Translations under genes and position numbers: made by a program
Part shown: positions 41,091-48,743 of the stretch, piece by piece
Position numbering within the stretch: the stretch's first letter is position 1
Layout: every line of letters starts with the position of its first letter
Assembly: GCA_022821685.1 (NCBI GenBank)
Contig: JAJEDD010000025.1
Coordinates: 62,001-126,000 of the forward strand
Length of the DNA stretch: 64,000 nucleotides
Reading direction: 5' to 3'
Source: Acidimicrobiia bacterium
GTDB taxonomy: Bacteria > Actinomycetota > Acidimicrobiia > Acidimicrobiales > Aldehydirespiratoraceae
Notes under the pieces: model-generated
Told to the model about the DNA's origin: nothing
The model's input: the letters and a program-made list of their open reading frames with translations, nothing else
Database searches by the model: none

Positions 41091-41712
41091 CGCCGGCTCT
41101 CTCGCCGATGATCCGGGTGACGGCCACGATGGGGTCCTCGTCGGCGTCATCCCCGGAGCTGTCACCGCCGTCGTCCTGGCCGGTGTCGGCGGCGGCTGAC
41201 TCCCGCCAGTTCGACTGCTCCTTGACCTGGGCCAGCATCGAGCCGGTCTGGAACAGGAACGGGATGTAGATGAAGGCGATCCACTGCGAGCTCTGGGTGT
41301 CGTCGTAGTTGAAGTGCTGATGCTCCACCCCGCCGGGCTTCACCGGCAGGATCAGCAGGTCGCCGGGCTTCCAGTGGTACTCCACCCCGTCGAACACGCT
41401 GTAGCCCGCGCCCCGGGTGACGTAGATCACCAGCCCGCCCTGGTGGGTGTGGGCTCCCGACTCGGTCTGGATGTCCTTGCGGAACACCATCCAGTCCTGC
41501 ACCGCCCGGTTCTCGGCCTTCATGTGCAGGTAGTACTTGCTGCGGCCCTGTCGGGACTGCTGCCAGGGCAGATCCTTGCCCTTGATCACCACCTGGCCGT
41601 TGTCGGCCAGATTCCGCCGCTCCTTGAACGCCGAGAAGAACACCTCGTAGGGGTGCCGGTCCTCGGTGCTGCGGTCACGCTCCCGCAGCCGAGTCTGCTC
41701 TTGCTCCACCAT
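41083..41712 (-). CDS. Cupin-domain protein 1
   Basis: 209 residues: DIQTESGAHTHQGGLVIYVTRGAGYSVFDGVEYHWKPGDLLILPVKPGGVEHQHFNYDD shows both cupin motifs, with HTHQGG and HQHF histidines that could bind metal. The C-terminal ~45 residues are acidic and low-complexity (DTGQDDGGDSSGDDADEDP). ATG 41712 is preceded by AGAGGA. Immediately upstream a 17-codon mini-ORF repeats the start (MVEREHQ versus MVEQEQT). Confidence 0.7.
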   Translation of the reverse strand: MVEQEQTRLRERDRSTEDRHPYEVFFSAFKERRNLADNGQVVIKGKDLPWQQSRQGRSKYYLHMKAENRAVQDWMVFRKDIQTESGAHTHQGGLVIYVTRGAGYSVFDGVEYHWKPGDLLILPVKPGGVEHQHFNYDDTQSSQWIAFIYIPFLFQTGSMLAQVKEQSNWRESAAADTGQDDGGDSSGDDADEDPIVAVTRIIGERAGDG

Positions 41713-41725
41713 GGTCCGTCCTCTG

Positions 41726-41779
41726 TCAGCGGGTCTCGGCGGTGTCTGGGTCCGCCGACTGGTGCTCTCGCTCCACCAT
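41726..41779 (-). other. 17-codon mini-ORF duplicating the cupin 1 start
   Basis: MVEREHQSADPDTAETR is preceded by its own GAGGAAGG. The cupin gene then begins MVEQEQTRLRERD after CAGAGGACGGACC. The ATGGTGGAGC context is shared. Unlike other junctions here, stop and start do not overlap (13-base gap). Confidence 0.5.
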
Positions 41780-41790
41780 TGACCTTCCTC

Positions 41791-42987
41791 TCAGGCGGCC
41801 ATGCGCAGGAAGCGGCTGGCGTTGCCCGAGAACAGTCTGGAGCGCTTGGTGTCGTCTTCGATGCCCCAGGCCAGCGCCGCGCCGGGCGAGTCGGGGAAGC
41901 GGCACTGGGCGTGGGGGAAGTCCGACTGGTACATGAGCACGCCGTCGCCGAGCACGCTGTCGACGTAGTCGTAGATCTTGCGGCCCTCGTAGAGCTCGAT
42001 GCCGCAGTAGACATGGCCGGCTCGGGCGTACTCCGACGGCAGCATCGACAGCTTCGGCCCCTTGCTCTTGAGGTGGCGGGACTGGCCGTCGAGTCGCAGC
42101 AGCCACTCGGGCAGCCACCCGCAGCCGGTCTCGGAGAAGCCCACCCGGAAGTTCCGGTGGCGGTCGAACACGCCCGACAGCAGCAGGTAGGCCAGCCGCA
42201 GCTGCGCCCCCCACGGATGGGCCGCGGTGCGGGCCACCACAATGTTGTCCCACACGTCGCGGTAGCCGGGGAAGTAGGGCGGCTCGTAGAAGAACGAGTG
42301 GTGCAGCAGGGGCAGGTCGGCATCGGCCAGCGCGGCCCAGATCGGCTCCAGGTCGGGGTCGTCGATGGGGAAGCCCTCGGCCAGTGCCAGCATGGCTCCC
42401 GACACCGACGGCTCGTGAGCGTGCTCGGCGATGTGTCGCACCGACCATTCGACGTCTTCGCCGGTGAGCAGCAGCAGGCTCTTGAGCCGGTCGGTGTCTA
42501 TCGAGCAGAAGTCGGCCATGTAGCGGGCGTACGACTCGTAGAGGCCGGTGGCCACGTCGGTGGGGCACACCGTCACCGACTGGGGCCAGGTGCCGGGGAT
42601 CAGCAGGTGGACGTCGGTGCCCTCGCGGTCCATGTCGGCGATGCGTCCGGTGGCGTTGTCGTGGCCCACGCCGTAGCGGGGGGAGTCCTCGGTGACCACC
42701 AGGCCCCGGATCTTGCCCTCCAGCGCGGCCCGACCCCCCGCGCCGAGCTTCTCCTCTAGGTGCGACTTCTCGCCGATCTCCCGCAGGTAGCCGCGGGGCT
42801 CGATGCTGAGGTTGGTCCACGGGCCCTCGGGGTCGCCGTAGGTGAGCGGCAGCTCCACCCGGCGCTCGAACTGGGCCAGCTCGGCTTCCCAGCGGTCGAG
42901 CAGATCCTTGTCGGCGTAGCGCTTGAGAACCTCCACCGACGGCCACACATGAGTGTCGGTGTCGATGATGGTCAATCCGTCGCGCAC
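41791..42987 (-). CDS. Amidohydrolase-2 family protein (ACMSD-like fold)
   Basis: 398 residues. IIDTDTHVWPS gives the HxW/HxH first-strand ligands, LLHHSFFYEPP a central His and GVLMYQSDFPHAQ the C-terminal Asp of the amidohydrolase barrel. Enzymes of this family decarboxylate or hydrolyse aromatic and heterocyclic acids. The operon order amidohydrolase, cupin, cupin, AAA suggests a small catabolic route with a metal-dependent ring-processing step (inference). GTG 42987 has GGAGGAGC upstream. CGGTATACAA about 60 nt upstream is the likely promoter. Confidence 0.75.
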   Translation of the reverse strand: MRDGLTIIDTDTHVWPSVEVLKRYADKDLLDRWEAELAQFERRVELPLTYGDPEGPWTNLSIEPRGYLREIGEKSHLEEKLGAGGRAALEGKIRGLVVTEDSPRYGVGHDNATGRIADMDREGTDVHLLIPGTWPQSVTVCPTDVATGLYESYARYMADFCSIDTDRLKSLLLLTGEDVEWSVRHIAEHAHEPSVSGAMLALAEGFPIDDPDLEPIWAALADADLPLLHHSFFYEPPYFPGYRDVWDNIVVARTAAHPWGAQLRLAYLLLSGVFDRHRNFRVGFSETGCGWLPEWLLRLDGQSRHLKSKGPKLSMLPSEYARAGHVYCGIELYEGRKIYDYVDSVLGDGVLMYQSDFPHAQCRFPDSPGAALAWGIEDDTKRSRLFSGNASRFLRMAA

Positions 42988-43047
42988 GCTGCTCCTCCGT
43001 TGGGGGACCGCCCGAGCCGCAGCGCTCGACCGATATGCGATAGCGGA

Positions 43048-43057
43048 TTGTATACCG
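43048..43057 (-). promoter_or_regulatory. CGGTATACAA motif upstream of the amidohydrolase operon
   Basis: TATACA as -10; the leader of about 58 nt contains GGAGGAGC before GTG 42987. Confidence 0.5.
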
Positions 43058-43107
43058 CCCCCACCAAGGGTCTAATCGGGCGTTTTCGCCCGCTCGTGTT
43101 GCCGTCC

Positions 43108-43199
43108 GGGGCGTGTGTCCCGCTCCTTGTTCGCTTCGCTCGCCGGGCCGCTCGGGGCGTGTGTTCCGCTCCTTGTTCGCTTCGCTCGCCGGGCCGCTC
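43108..43199 (+). repeat. 46-bp tandem duplication related to the dispersed repeat (copy H)
   Basis: Two adjacent 46-base units (43108-43153 and 43154-43199) differ at one position (TGTGTCC versus TGTGTTC). Each contains CCGCTCCTTGTTCGCTTCGC and TCGCCGGGCCGCTC, a diverged form of the dispersed repeat core. Confidence 0.8.
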
Positions 43200-43226
43200 G
43201 GGCCCGGGGCGTGGCAGGCTGGCGGG

Positions 43227-44351
43227 ATGCGGGTGGTGGTGATCGGCGCGGGGATTGCGGGAGCGGCCGCGGCCTGGCACCTGGCCGAGTCGGCCTCGGT
43301 GGTGATGGTCGAGCGCGAGGGCCAAGCCGGCGCTCACGCCACCGGCCGCTCGGCCGCGCTCCACACCCAGACCTCGGGCGCGCCGGTGGTGAGCGCGCTG
43401 GCCGGAGCCAGCCGCGCCTTCTTGGCCGAGCCCCCCGACGGGTTCGCCGACCACCCGCTGCTGTCGCCGCGGGGCCTGCTGTGGATCGCCCGCCGCAGCG
43501 AACTCGACCGGCTCGAGCACAAGGCGGTCGAGGCCGAGGCGGCCGGGGTGGAGGTGTACCGCCTCGGCGGATCGGGCTGCCGCGACCTCGTCGGCGTGCT
43601 CCACCCCCACGCCGCGGTGGCCGGCGTCCATGAGCCGGGTGCCATGACCATCGACGTCGATGCCCTGTTGCAGGGTTTCGTTCGCGGTGCCCGCCACCGC
43701 GGTGCGGCTCTGCACTTGGAGGCCGGGGTTACCGAGATCGTCGAGCGGACCGGCGGCTGGCGGGTCACCGCCGACGACCGGCACTGGGACTGCGACGTGG
43801 TCGTCAACGCGGCGGGGGCGTGGTGCGATGCGGTGGCCGCTCTGGCCGGGGTGGCGCCGCTCGGGCTCCGACCGCTGCGGCGCTCAGTGTTCGTGTTCCC
43901 CCCTCCCGTCGGCGTGTCCGTAGCGCAATGGCCCATGGTGTGGGACATCGGCAACCGGTTCTATTTCGAGCCCGAGGGCCCCATGCTGCTGGTGTCGCCC
44001 GTCGACGAGACGCCCAGCGGGCCGTGCGACGCCCGCCCCGAGACGGAGGACATCGCGCTGGGCGTGGAGGAGTTGGAGGAGGCCACCACCCTCAAGGTCC
44101 GGGGCGTGCGCCGCACCTGGGCCGGACTGCGCACCTTCGCCGGAGACGACGTCCCCGCAGCAGGGTTCGACCCGAACCATCCGGGCTTCTTCTGGCTGGC
44201 CGGCCAGGGCGGCTACGGCATCAAGACCGCCCCCGCCCTCGGGCGTCTGTGCGCCGCGCTGATAACCGGCCACTGCCAGCCGCCTCCGTTGATGCCGGAG
44301 CACATCGAGGCCCTGAGCCCGGCCCGGTTCCGGAGTTCGGCGCGGGCGTAA
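43227..44351 (+). CDS. FAD-dependent oxidoreductase, DAO (glycine/D-amino-acid oxidase) family
   Basis: 374 residues. The FAD dinucleotide motif VVVIGAGIAGAAAAWHLAE starts at residue 3. CDVVVNAAGAWCDAVAALAG is the internal FAD contact, and FFWLAGQGGYGIKTAPALGRLCA the C-terminal FAD-binding helix of DAO proteins. GATGRSAALHTQT resembles the sarcosine/glycine-oxidase type. It oxidises an amine or amino acid with O2 or another acceptor; the substrate is unknown. ATG 43227 follows the tandem repeat, with no strong RBS. Confidence 0.82.
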   Translation: MRVVVIGAGIAGAAAAWHLAESASVVMVEREGQAGAHATGRSAALHTQTSGAPVVSALAGASRAFLAEPPDGFADHPLLSPRGLLWIARRSELDRLEHKAVEAEAAGVEVYRLGGSGCRDLVGVLHPHAAVAGVHEPGAMTIDVDALLQGFVRGARHRGAALHLEAGVTEIVERTGGWRVTADDRHWDCDVVVNAAGAWCDAVAALAGVAPLGLRPLRRSVFVFPPPVGVSVAQWPMVWDIGNRFYFEPEGPMLLVSPVDETPSGPCDARPETEDIALGVEELEEATTLKVRGVRRTWAGLRTFAGDDVPAAGFDPNHPGFFWLAGQGGYGIKTAPALGRLCAALITGHCQPPPLMPEHIEALSPARFRSSARA

Positions 44352-44381
44352 CCGTTGACTCCCTGATTCTTGGTCCAGAGT

Positions 44382-44714
44382 TCAGGGGCCTCGCTTGGCG
44401 GGCAGCTCCAGGAAGATCTGGCCGTCGCGCATTTCCAGCGAGTAGCGGGGCTGGTAGCGCTCGCGGGCCTGGCAGTAGCCGGTGGCGACCTCGTAGGCCC
44501 ACTGGTGGCCCGCGCACACCAGCCGGCTGCCCAGCATCACGCCCTCGTTGAGCTTGCGCCCCCGGTGGATGCACACGTTCGACAGGGCCACCGGCTCGCC
44601 GTCGTTCCACAGCAGCAGGATCTCGTGGCGGTGCAACTGCACGACGAGCTTGCCCGCCGCGGCCAGCTCATCGGCGGTGGCCTCCACCTCGAACCATCCC
44701 TTCGGCGCCGCCAC
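44382..44714 (-). CDS. Rieske [2Fe-2S] protein
   Basis: 110 residues. Two cluster-binding boxes, CIHRG (CxH) and CAGHQW (CxxH), lie about 20 residues apart as in soluble Rieske ferredoxins. The flanks (LLLWNDGEPVALSNVC, RYSLEMRDGQIFLELP) complete the fold. It would donate electrons to an oxygenase. GTG 44714 has GGAG 4 nt upstream. Third gene after the heme-oxygenase-like oxidase and the unusual ferredoxin. Confidence 0.85.
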   Translation of the reverse strand: MAAPKGWFEVEATADELAAAGKLVVQLHRHEILLLWNDGEPVALSNVCIHRGRKLNEGVMLGSRLVCAGHQWAYEVATGYCQARERYQPRYSLEMRDGQIFLELPAKRGP

Positions 44715-44753
44715 GGCTCCAGCCCCCAGCCCCTAAGCCCGACCGACTCGCCT

Positions 44754-45107
44754 TCAGCCGGTGCCGGCCCAGCCGGTGCGCGCCCCGCCGCCAGCGCCGT
44801 CCTCGTCGTCGAGGCCTACCTGGTCGGGATCCCAGCTGAAGGTGGCGTCGCCGCGGGTGTAGGTCTGGCAGGCCAGGCGATAGCCCTCGTCCACCAGCTC
44901 GCCCAGCCGGGCCCGCTCCCGGCGCCGGGGCGGGTCGAGGTTCTCGGCCCCTTCCTCAACCATCAGCCGGTCGGTGCCGCAGTTGCCGCTGGCGCACTGC
45001 CACGGCACGTCGATGTCCTCCCGGATGGCCATTCGCAGCACGTTGACTTCCTCGCCCTCGGCGAACTCCACGTACTGGTCGGCGGTCTTGAAGTAGATGC
45101 GCGGCAC
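44754..45107 (-). CDS. [2Fe-2S] ferredoxin with an Asp in place of one cluster cysteine
   Basis: 117 residues. PWQCASGNCGTDRLMVEEGAENL corresponds to the plant/adrenodoxin-type cluster loop C-x4-C-x2-C, but the third ligand position is Asp (codon GAC). The fourth is the Cys of LACQTYTRG. The domain ends near residue 95, followed by an acidic and Gly-rich tail. It lies in an operon between an oxidase-like gene (34 bases upstream) and a Rieske gene (39 bases downstream), so it is probably a redox partner with altered potential or stability. Confidence 0.75.
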   Translation of the reverse strand: MPRIYFKTADQYVEFAEGEEVNVLRMAIREDIDVPWQCASGNCGTDRLMVEEGAENLDPPRRRERARLGELVDEGYRLACQTYTRGDATFSWDPDQVGLDDEDGAGGGARTGWAGTG

Positions 45108-45141
45108 CTTGGCCTGGCGTGAAGCCGAGAGCGCCAGAAAG

Positions 45142-45891
45142 TCAGCCGACGAGCGCGGGCTCGCGCTCGAGTTCCTCGATCCAGGGGCCGAGGTCGGGCT
45201 GCACGTAGGTCTCGTAGAGCGCCTTGGTGTAGGCGAAGCGCATGTCGGCCGCCTCCCGCACGTAGTGCAGGCAGCGCTGCTGCAGCTCGGGCGTGTCGGC
45301 GTACTTGAGCACGATCTGGTAGCCCCGCTCGCCGTGGATCTCGTCGGAGGTGATGTGCAGGTCGAAGAACTCCGCCTCCCACTCCGAGAAGCCGTACTTG
45401 TTGATCAAGGTGGGGTACTGGGTGCGGTAGATCGACGGCACCTGCGACTCGAGGCCGACGATCAGCGCGGCCGACGACACCACGAAGTTCTCCCGGCCCG
45501 ACACGTAGTACATCCAGCCCTGCATGCCCTTGGCGAACGGCATGGCGTTGTTGCGGTCCTGCACGTAGGCCCGGGTGCCGCCGCAGGCTTCGGCGAAGCG
45601 GATCAGCAGGTCGGTGTGACGATCGTCGCTCAGTTCCTCCTCGTACATGTTCTGCAGCAGGAAGTCCTTGGCGTCGCGGGCGTGGTCGGGCGTGTTGGCG
45701 TACATGAGGCCGAGGTAGTCGCCGAACGGGCCGATGTAGTGGTAGTGGTTCGTTGCCCAGTGGACGAAGTGCTGCTTGTGGAGCCGGCCCGTGGCCCAGG
45801 CCCGGCTGAATGAGGCGTCCTTGGCCATGGTGCCCGAAAAGGCCTGCTCCAGGGCCACTCTGAACTCGCTCGATGACATCATTTCGGCCAT
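45142..45891 (-). CDS. Heme-oxygenase-like (TENA/PqqC-type) iron oxidase family protein
   Basis: 249 residues, all helical: RLHKQHFVHWATNHYHYIGPFGDYLG, NMYEEELSDDRHTDLLIRF, NFVVSSAALIVGLESQVPSIYRTQ and FDLHITSDEIHGERGYQIV. The E...H and H..DE.H groups are consistent with the diiron ligands of heme-oxygenase-like diiron oxidases, though PqqC/TenA relatives use none. A ferredoxin and a Rieske protein follow in the same operon, which supports an O2-activating iron enzyme needing reductant (inference). ATG 45891 has GGAG 7 nt upstream; a TGTATACA site lies about 150 nt upstream. Confidence 0.7.
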   Translation of the reverse strand: MAEMMSSSEFRVALEQAFSGTMAKDASFSRAWATGRLHKQHFVHWATNHYHYIGPFGDYLGLMYANTPDHARDAKDFLLQNMYEEELSDDRHTDLLIRFAEACGGTRAYVQDRNNAMPFAKGMQGWMYYVSGRENFVVSSAALIVGLESQVPSIYRTQYPTLINKYGFSEWEAEFFDLHITSDEIHGERGYQIVLKYADTPELQQRCLHYVREAADMRFAYTKALYETYVQPDLGPWIEELEREPALVG

Positions 45892-46043
45892 TGACTGCTC
45901 CTGGTGTGTCTGTCTGGCTTCGAGACTCGCTTGCTTGTGATGGTCTGCGTGTGGTTGATGCGGGCGCTGGACGTATCCGAATCTCCCGGCGCCTGCGACT
46001 AGAGAGGGCGCCGGGGAGAGGTCGGAATCCCCGGCGCCCGCAA

Positions 46044-46053
46044 CTGTATACAC
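46044..46053. promoter_or_regulatory. CTGTATACAC palindrome between divergent units
   Basis: A perfect TGTATACA palindrome between the oxidase operon (minus) and the hydrolase gene (plus). It offers TATACA in both directions; a shared operator or bidirectional promoter is likely. Confidence 0.5.
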
Positions 46054-46102
46054 TAACTCGGCCCAACATTGGACTCCAAGTCCGGGCGGGGAGGAGACGG
46101 CC

Positions 46103-47062
46103 GTGCGCGAGACCGAGGTGGCCTTCTTCAGCGAGGGTGTGAGGCTCAAGGGCCTGCTGCGCTCGCCGGAAGAGGTCAACGGTCCGGTTCCGGCCATCGT
46201 CCAGGGGCCGGGCTGGCTCGGACTCAAGGACGCCAAGCTGTACCTGCCCTACCACGAGGCGCTCTGCGCCGCCGGCTTCAGGGTGATGATCTTCGACTAC
46301 CGGGGCTTCGGCGACTCCGGCGGCGATCGGGGGGTGCTGCTGCCGCAGCTCCAGCTTGAGGACCTCATCAACGCGGTCACCTACCTGTGCAGCCGCGACG
46401 ATGTGGACTCCGACAACATCGGCGTGTTCGGAAGCGGCGGCACCGGGGGCGGCAACGCCGTGCTGCTGGCCGCAGCCGACCGCCGGGTGCGGGCCGCGGT
46501 GTCGCAGGTGCCGGTGGCCGACGGGCAGGACTGGCTGCGCCGGATGCGGCGCGAGTACGAGTGGTACGAGTTCCTGGCCCGCATCGAGGCCGACCGCGAG
46601 CGGCGGGTGCTCACCGGCGAGGGCGAGATGGTCCATCCCCGAGAGGACATCATGGTCCCCACCCCCGAGCGCCGGGCCTCGAAGGTGAAGGCCGATGTGG
46701 ACGACCGCATCCCGTCGTCGGTGCCGCTGCGCTGCGCCGAGGCGATCATGGACTACCGCCCCATCGACGTGGTCCACAAGGTGGCCCCGGCCGCGCTGAT
46801 GATCATCGCGGTGGCCGACGATGCCACCACCCCCACCGACCACGCCGAGCGGCTCTACGAACGGGCCGGCGCCCCCAAGAAGCTCGTCATGCAGCGTCAC
46901 ACCACCCACTACGCGGCCTACAAGCAGTACGGCGACGCGGTGATCCCCCAGATCGTCGACTGGTATCGTAGCCACTTCACCGGCGGCTCGGTGGAGGTGC
47001 ACCGGAGTTCGCCGTCTGAGCCTGTTGAGATGCTGGTCAAGGACCCCGGCGGCGCGCCATGA
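46103..47062 (+). CDS. Alpha/beta-hydrolase fold protein, nucleophile position unusual
   Basis: 319 residues. The fold is clear: VRLKGLLRSPEEVNGPVPAIVQGPGWLGLKD, FRVMIFDYRGFGDSGG and a late acid/His region VADDATTPTDHAERLYERAG and HTTHYAAY. The elbow reads GVFGSGGTGGGNA, where the family norm is GxSxGG; the expected Ser is Gly. The enzyme may use another residue or be non-hydrolytic. GTG 46103 has GGGGAGGAG upstream. Its stop overlaps a chain of mini-ORFs leading to the dihydroorotase-like gene. Confidence 0.7.
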   Translation: MRETEVAFFSEGVRLKGLLRSPEEVNGPVPAIVQGPGWLGLKDAKLYLPYHEALCAAGFRVMIFDYRGFGDSGGDRGVLLPQLQLEDLINAVTYLCSRDDVDSDNIGVFGSGGTGGGNAVLLAAADRRVRAAVSQVPVADGQDWLRRMRREYEWYEFLARIEADRERRVLTGEGEMVHPREDIMVPTPERRASKVKADVDDRIPSSVPLRCAEAIMDYRPIDVVHKVAPAALMIIAVADDATTPTDHAERLYERAGAPKKLVMQRHTTHYAAYKQYGDAVIPQIVDWYRSHFTGGSVEVHRSSPSEPVEMLVKDPGGAP

Positions 47063-47224
47063 CCCCCGGACCACCTCCACCGCCTCGGCGGCCAGGGGCT
47101 AGCTGCTGGTGAAGCACCCCGATGGCGCGGCTGGGCCCGGTTAGCTCGCGATTCTTCCGCGGGCAAGGATGAACCCATGACTGCGACCTTGCCGATGGGC
47201 GCGTGCCCATGGATTTGCCGATGA
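47059..47224 (+). other. Four mini-ORFs between the hydrolase and the dihydroorotase-like gene
   Basis: MTPGPPPPPRRPGASCW (47059-47112) starts on the hydrolase stop (ATGA). MKHPDGAAGPG (47109-47144) is joined by GTGA and ends in TAG. After 24 bases, MNP (47169-47180) and MTATLPMGACPWICR (47177-47224) are joined by ATGA, the last overlapping ATG 47221. TTGCCGATG is duplicated at 47189-47197 and just before 47221, so the final start region is a copy. Confidence 0.5.
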
Positions 47225-48597
47225 TCGATCGGGTGGTGGCCGGCGGCGCGGTGGTGTCGGGCACGGGGGTCGAGGCAGCCGACGTGCTGATCGCGGGCGA
47301 GCGGATCGCAGCCATCGCCGCTCCCGGCGCAGTTCCGCTGCCCGACTCTGTCGAGCGCATCGATGCCACCGGCAAGTGGGTGCTGCCCGGCATGGTCGAT
47401 GTCCACGTGCATCTGCGAGAGCCCGGCTACGTCCACAAGGAGGACATCAGCACCTGCACCGCGGCCGCCGCGGCCGGCGGGGTGACCACCGTGTTCGGGA
47501 TGCCCAACCTCAACCCGGTCACCAAGAACCTGCAGGTGCTCGAGGAGCTTTTCGAGCTCTACGACACCAAGAGCATCGTCGACTGGAACCACAACCCGGT
47601 GCCCAGCGAGCTGCACGAGGTGCAGCCCATGGCCGACGCCGGGGTGGCCGCCTTCAAGATCTACATGGTGGTCGACACCGGCCGCGACTACCCCCATCCC
47701 TCGGGCACCGGCATCCACGACCACGGCCACCTGCTGCGCATGTTCGAGGCCATCGGCCCCACCGGGCGGCCGTTCATGATCCATCCCCACGACCAGGCCA
47801 TCATGGACGTGACCGAGCAGACCCACTGGGACCGGGGCGACCGCAGCCCGGCCGCCTACGCCCAGACCCTGGCCACCCACAACGGCCTGATCTGGGACGC
47901 CGCCATCGCGGTGATCCTGCAGATGGCCGAGGCCACCGGCACCAAGCTCCACATCGTGCACATGCAGACCGAGGGCTCGGTGGAGATGGTGCGGCGGGCC
48001 AAGGAGCGGGGCGTGGCGGTGAGCTGCGAGGTCAACCACTGGGCCCTGTTCCTGTCGCGGTGGCGTGACATTGAGGAGCTCGGCCCCTACGCCCTGTCGT
48101 ACTGGGTGCCCGACCACCACCGCGAGGCGGTGTGGGAGGCCCTCAACGACGGCACCATCGACATGCTCTCGTCGGACCACGCTCCCCACACCCGGGCCGA
48201 GAAGGAGATCGGCTGGGAGGACTGCTGGGCCTGCCACACCGGCACCCCCGGCGTGCAGGAGCAGTACCCCATGCTGCTGGACTGCCACATGGACGGGATG
48301 ATCTCGCTGCCCAGGGTGGCCGAGGTGGTGGCCGAGGAGCCGGCCACCGAGTTCAACCTGGCCTCCAAGGGATTCCTGCGGCCCGGCTACGACGCCGACA
48401 TCGTGATCTTCGACCCGGCCGACCAGACCCGCCACTCGGCCGACACCGTGCTGTCGAAGTGCGGCTGGACCGCCTACGACGGCCGGATCACCAAGGGCCG
48501 CATCCACCGCACCATCGTGCGGGGCCGCGATGTGTACGTCGACCGCAAGGTGGTGGGCGAGCCCGGCTGGGGCTGCCTCGCCCGCACGACGCTGTAG
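47221..48597 (+). CDS. Dihydroorotase/hydantoinase-like cyclic amidohydrolase
   Basis: 458 residues. MIDRVVAGGAVVSG begins the composite beta domain. GMVDVHVHLREPGYVHKED is the dihydroorotase-type first metal site, AAFKIYM holds the Lys that is carboxylated to bridge the metals, and IHPHD, LHIVHMQ and SSDHAPHT supply His/His/Asp ligands. Members open cyclic amides such as dihydroorotate, hydantoins or allantoin; no pyrimidine genes are adjacent, so a catabolic role is likely. ATG 47221 is favoured by the ATGA overlap with the last mini-ORF; GTG 47203 and ATG 47209 are in-frame alternatives. Confidence 0.8.
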   Translation: MIDRVVAGGAVVSGTGVEAADVLIAGERIAAIAAPGAVPLPDSVERIDATGKWVLPGMVDVHVHLREPGYVHKEDISTCTAAAAAGGVTTVFGMPNLNPVTKNLQVLEELFELYDTKSIVDWNHNPVPSELHEVQPMADAGVAAFKIYMVVDTGRDYPHPSGTGIHDHGHLLRMFEAIGPTGRPFMIHPHDQAIMDVTEQTHWDRGDRSPAAYAQTLATHNGLIWDAAIAVILQMAEATGTKLHIVHMQTEGSVEMVRRAKERGVAVSCEVNHWALFLSRWRDIEELGPYALSYWVPDHHREAVWEALNDGTIDMLSSDHAPHTRAEKEIGWEDCWACHTGTPGVQEQYPMLLDCHMDGMISLPRVAEVVAEEPATEFNLASKGFLRPGYDADIVIFDPADQTRHSADTVLSKCGWTAYDGRITKGRIHRTIVRGRDVYVDRKVVGEPGWGCLARTTL

Positions 48598-48648
48598 TGA
48601 CGACAGCGTTGTGTGACGGCGCCACGCCCGCCAGCGGCGAAACGGCTG

Positions 48649-48654
48649 TATAGC
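48649..48654 (+). promoter_or_regulatory. -10 element (TATAGC) of the leader mini-ORF/LLM unit
   Basis: CTGTATAGC resembles the GTATAC motif family. It ends 5 nt before GTG 48660, the first codon of a leader mini-ORF. Confidence 0.35.
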
Positions 48655-48659
48655 TCGCT

Positions 48660-48743
48660 GTGAGGATGATGCAGGAAAGTGGTGGAAGATCCATGCTCAG
48701 GACCTTAGGAAGACCCTGTGACAAGCAGAAGGTGATCCGATGA
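48660..48743 (+). other. 27-codon leaderless leader mini-ORF coupled to the LLM gene
   Basis: It starts at GTG 48660, directly after a TATAGC hexamer, and its TGA (48741-48743) overlaps the LLM ATG (ATGA). The peptide begins MRMMQESGGRSML and ends CDKQKVIR. The LLM gene has no other good RBS beyond AAGG inside this ORF. A possible translational leader or relay. Confidence 0.5.
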
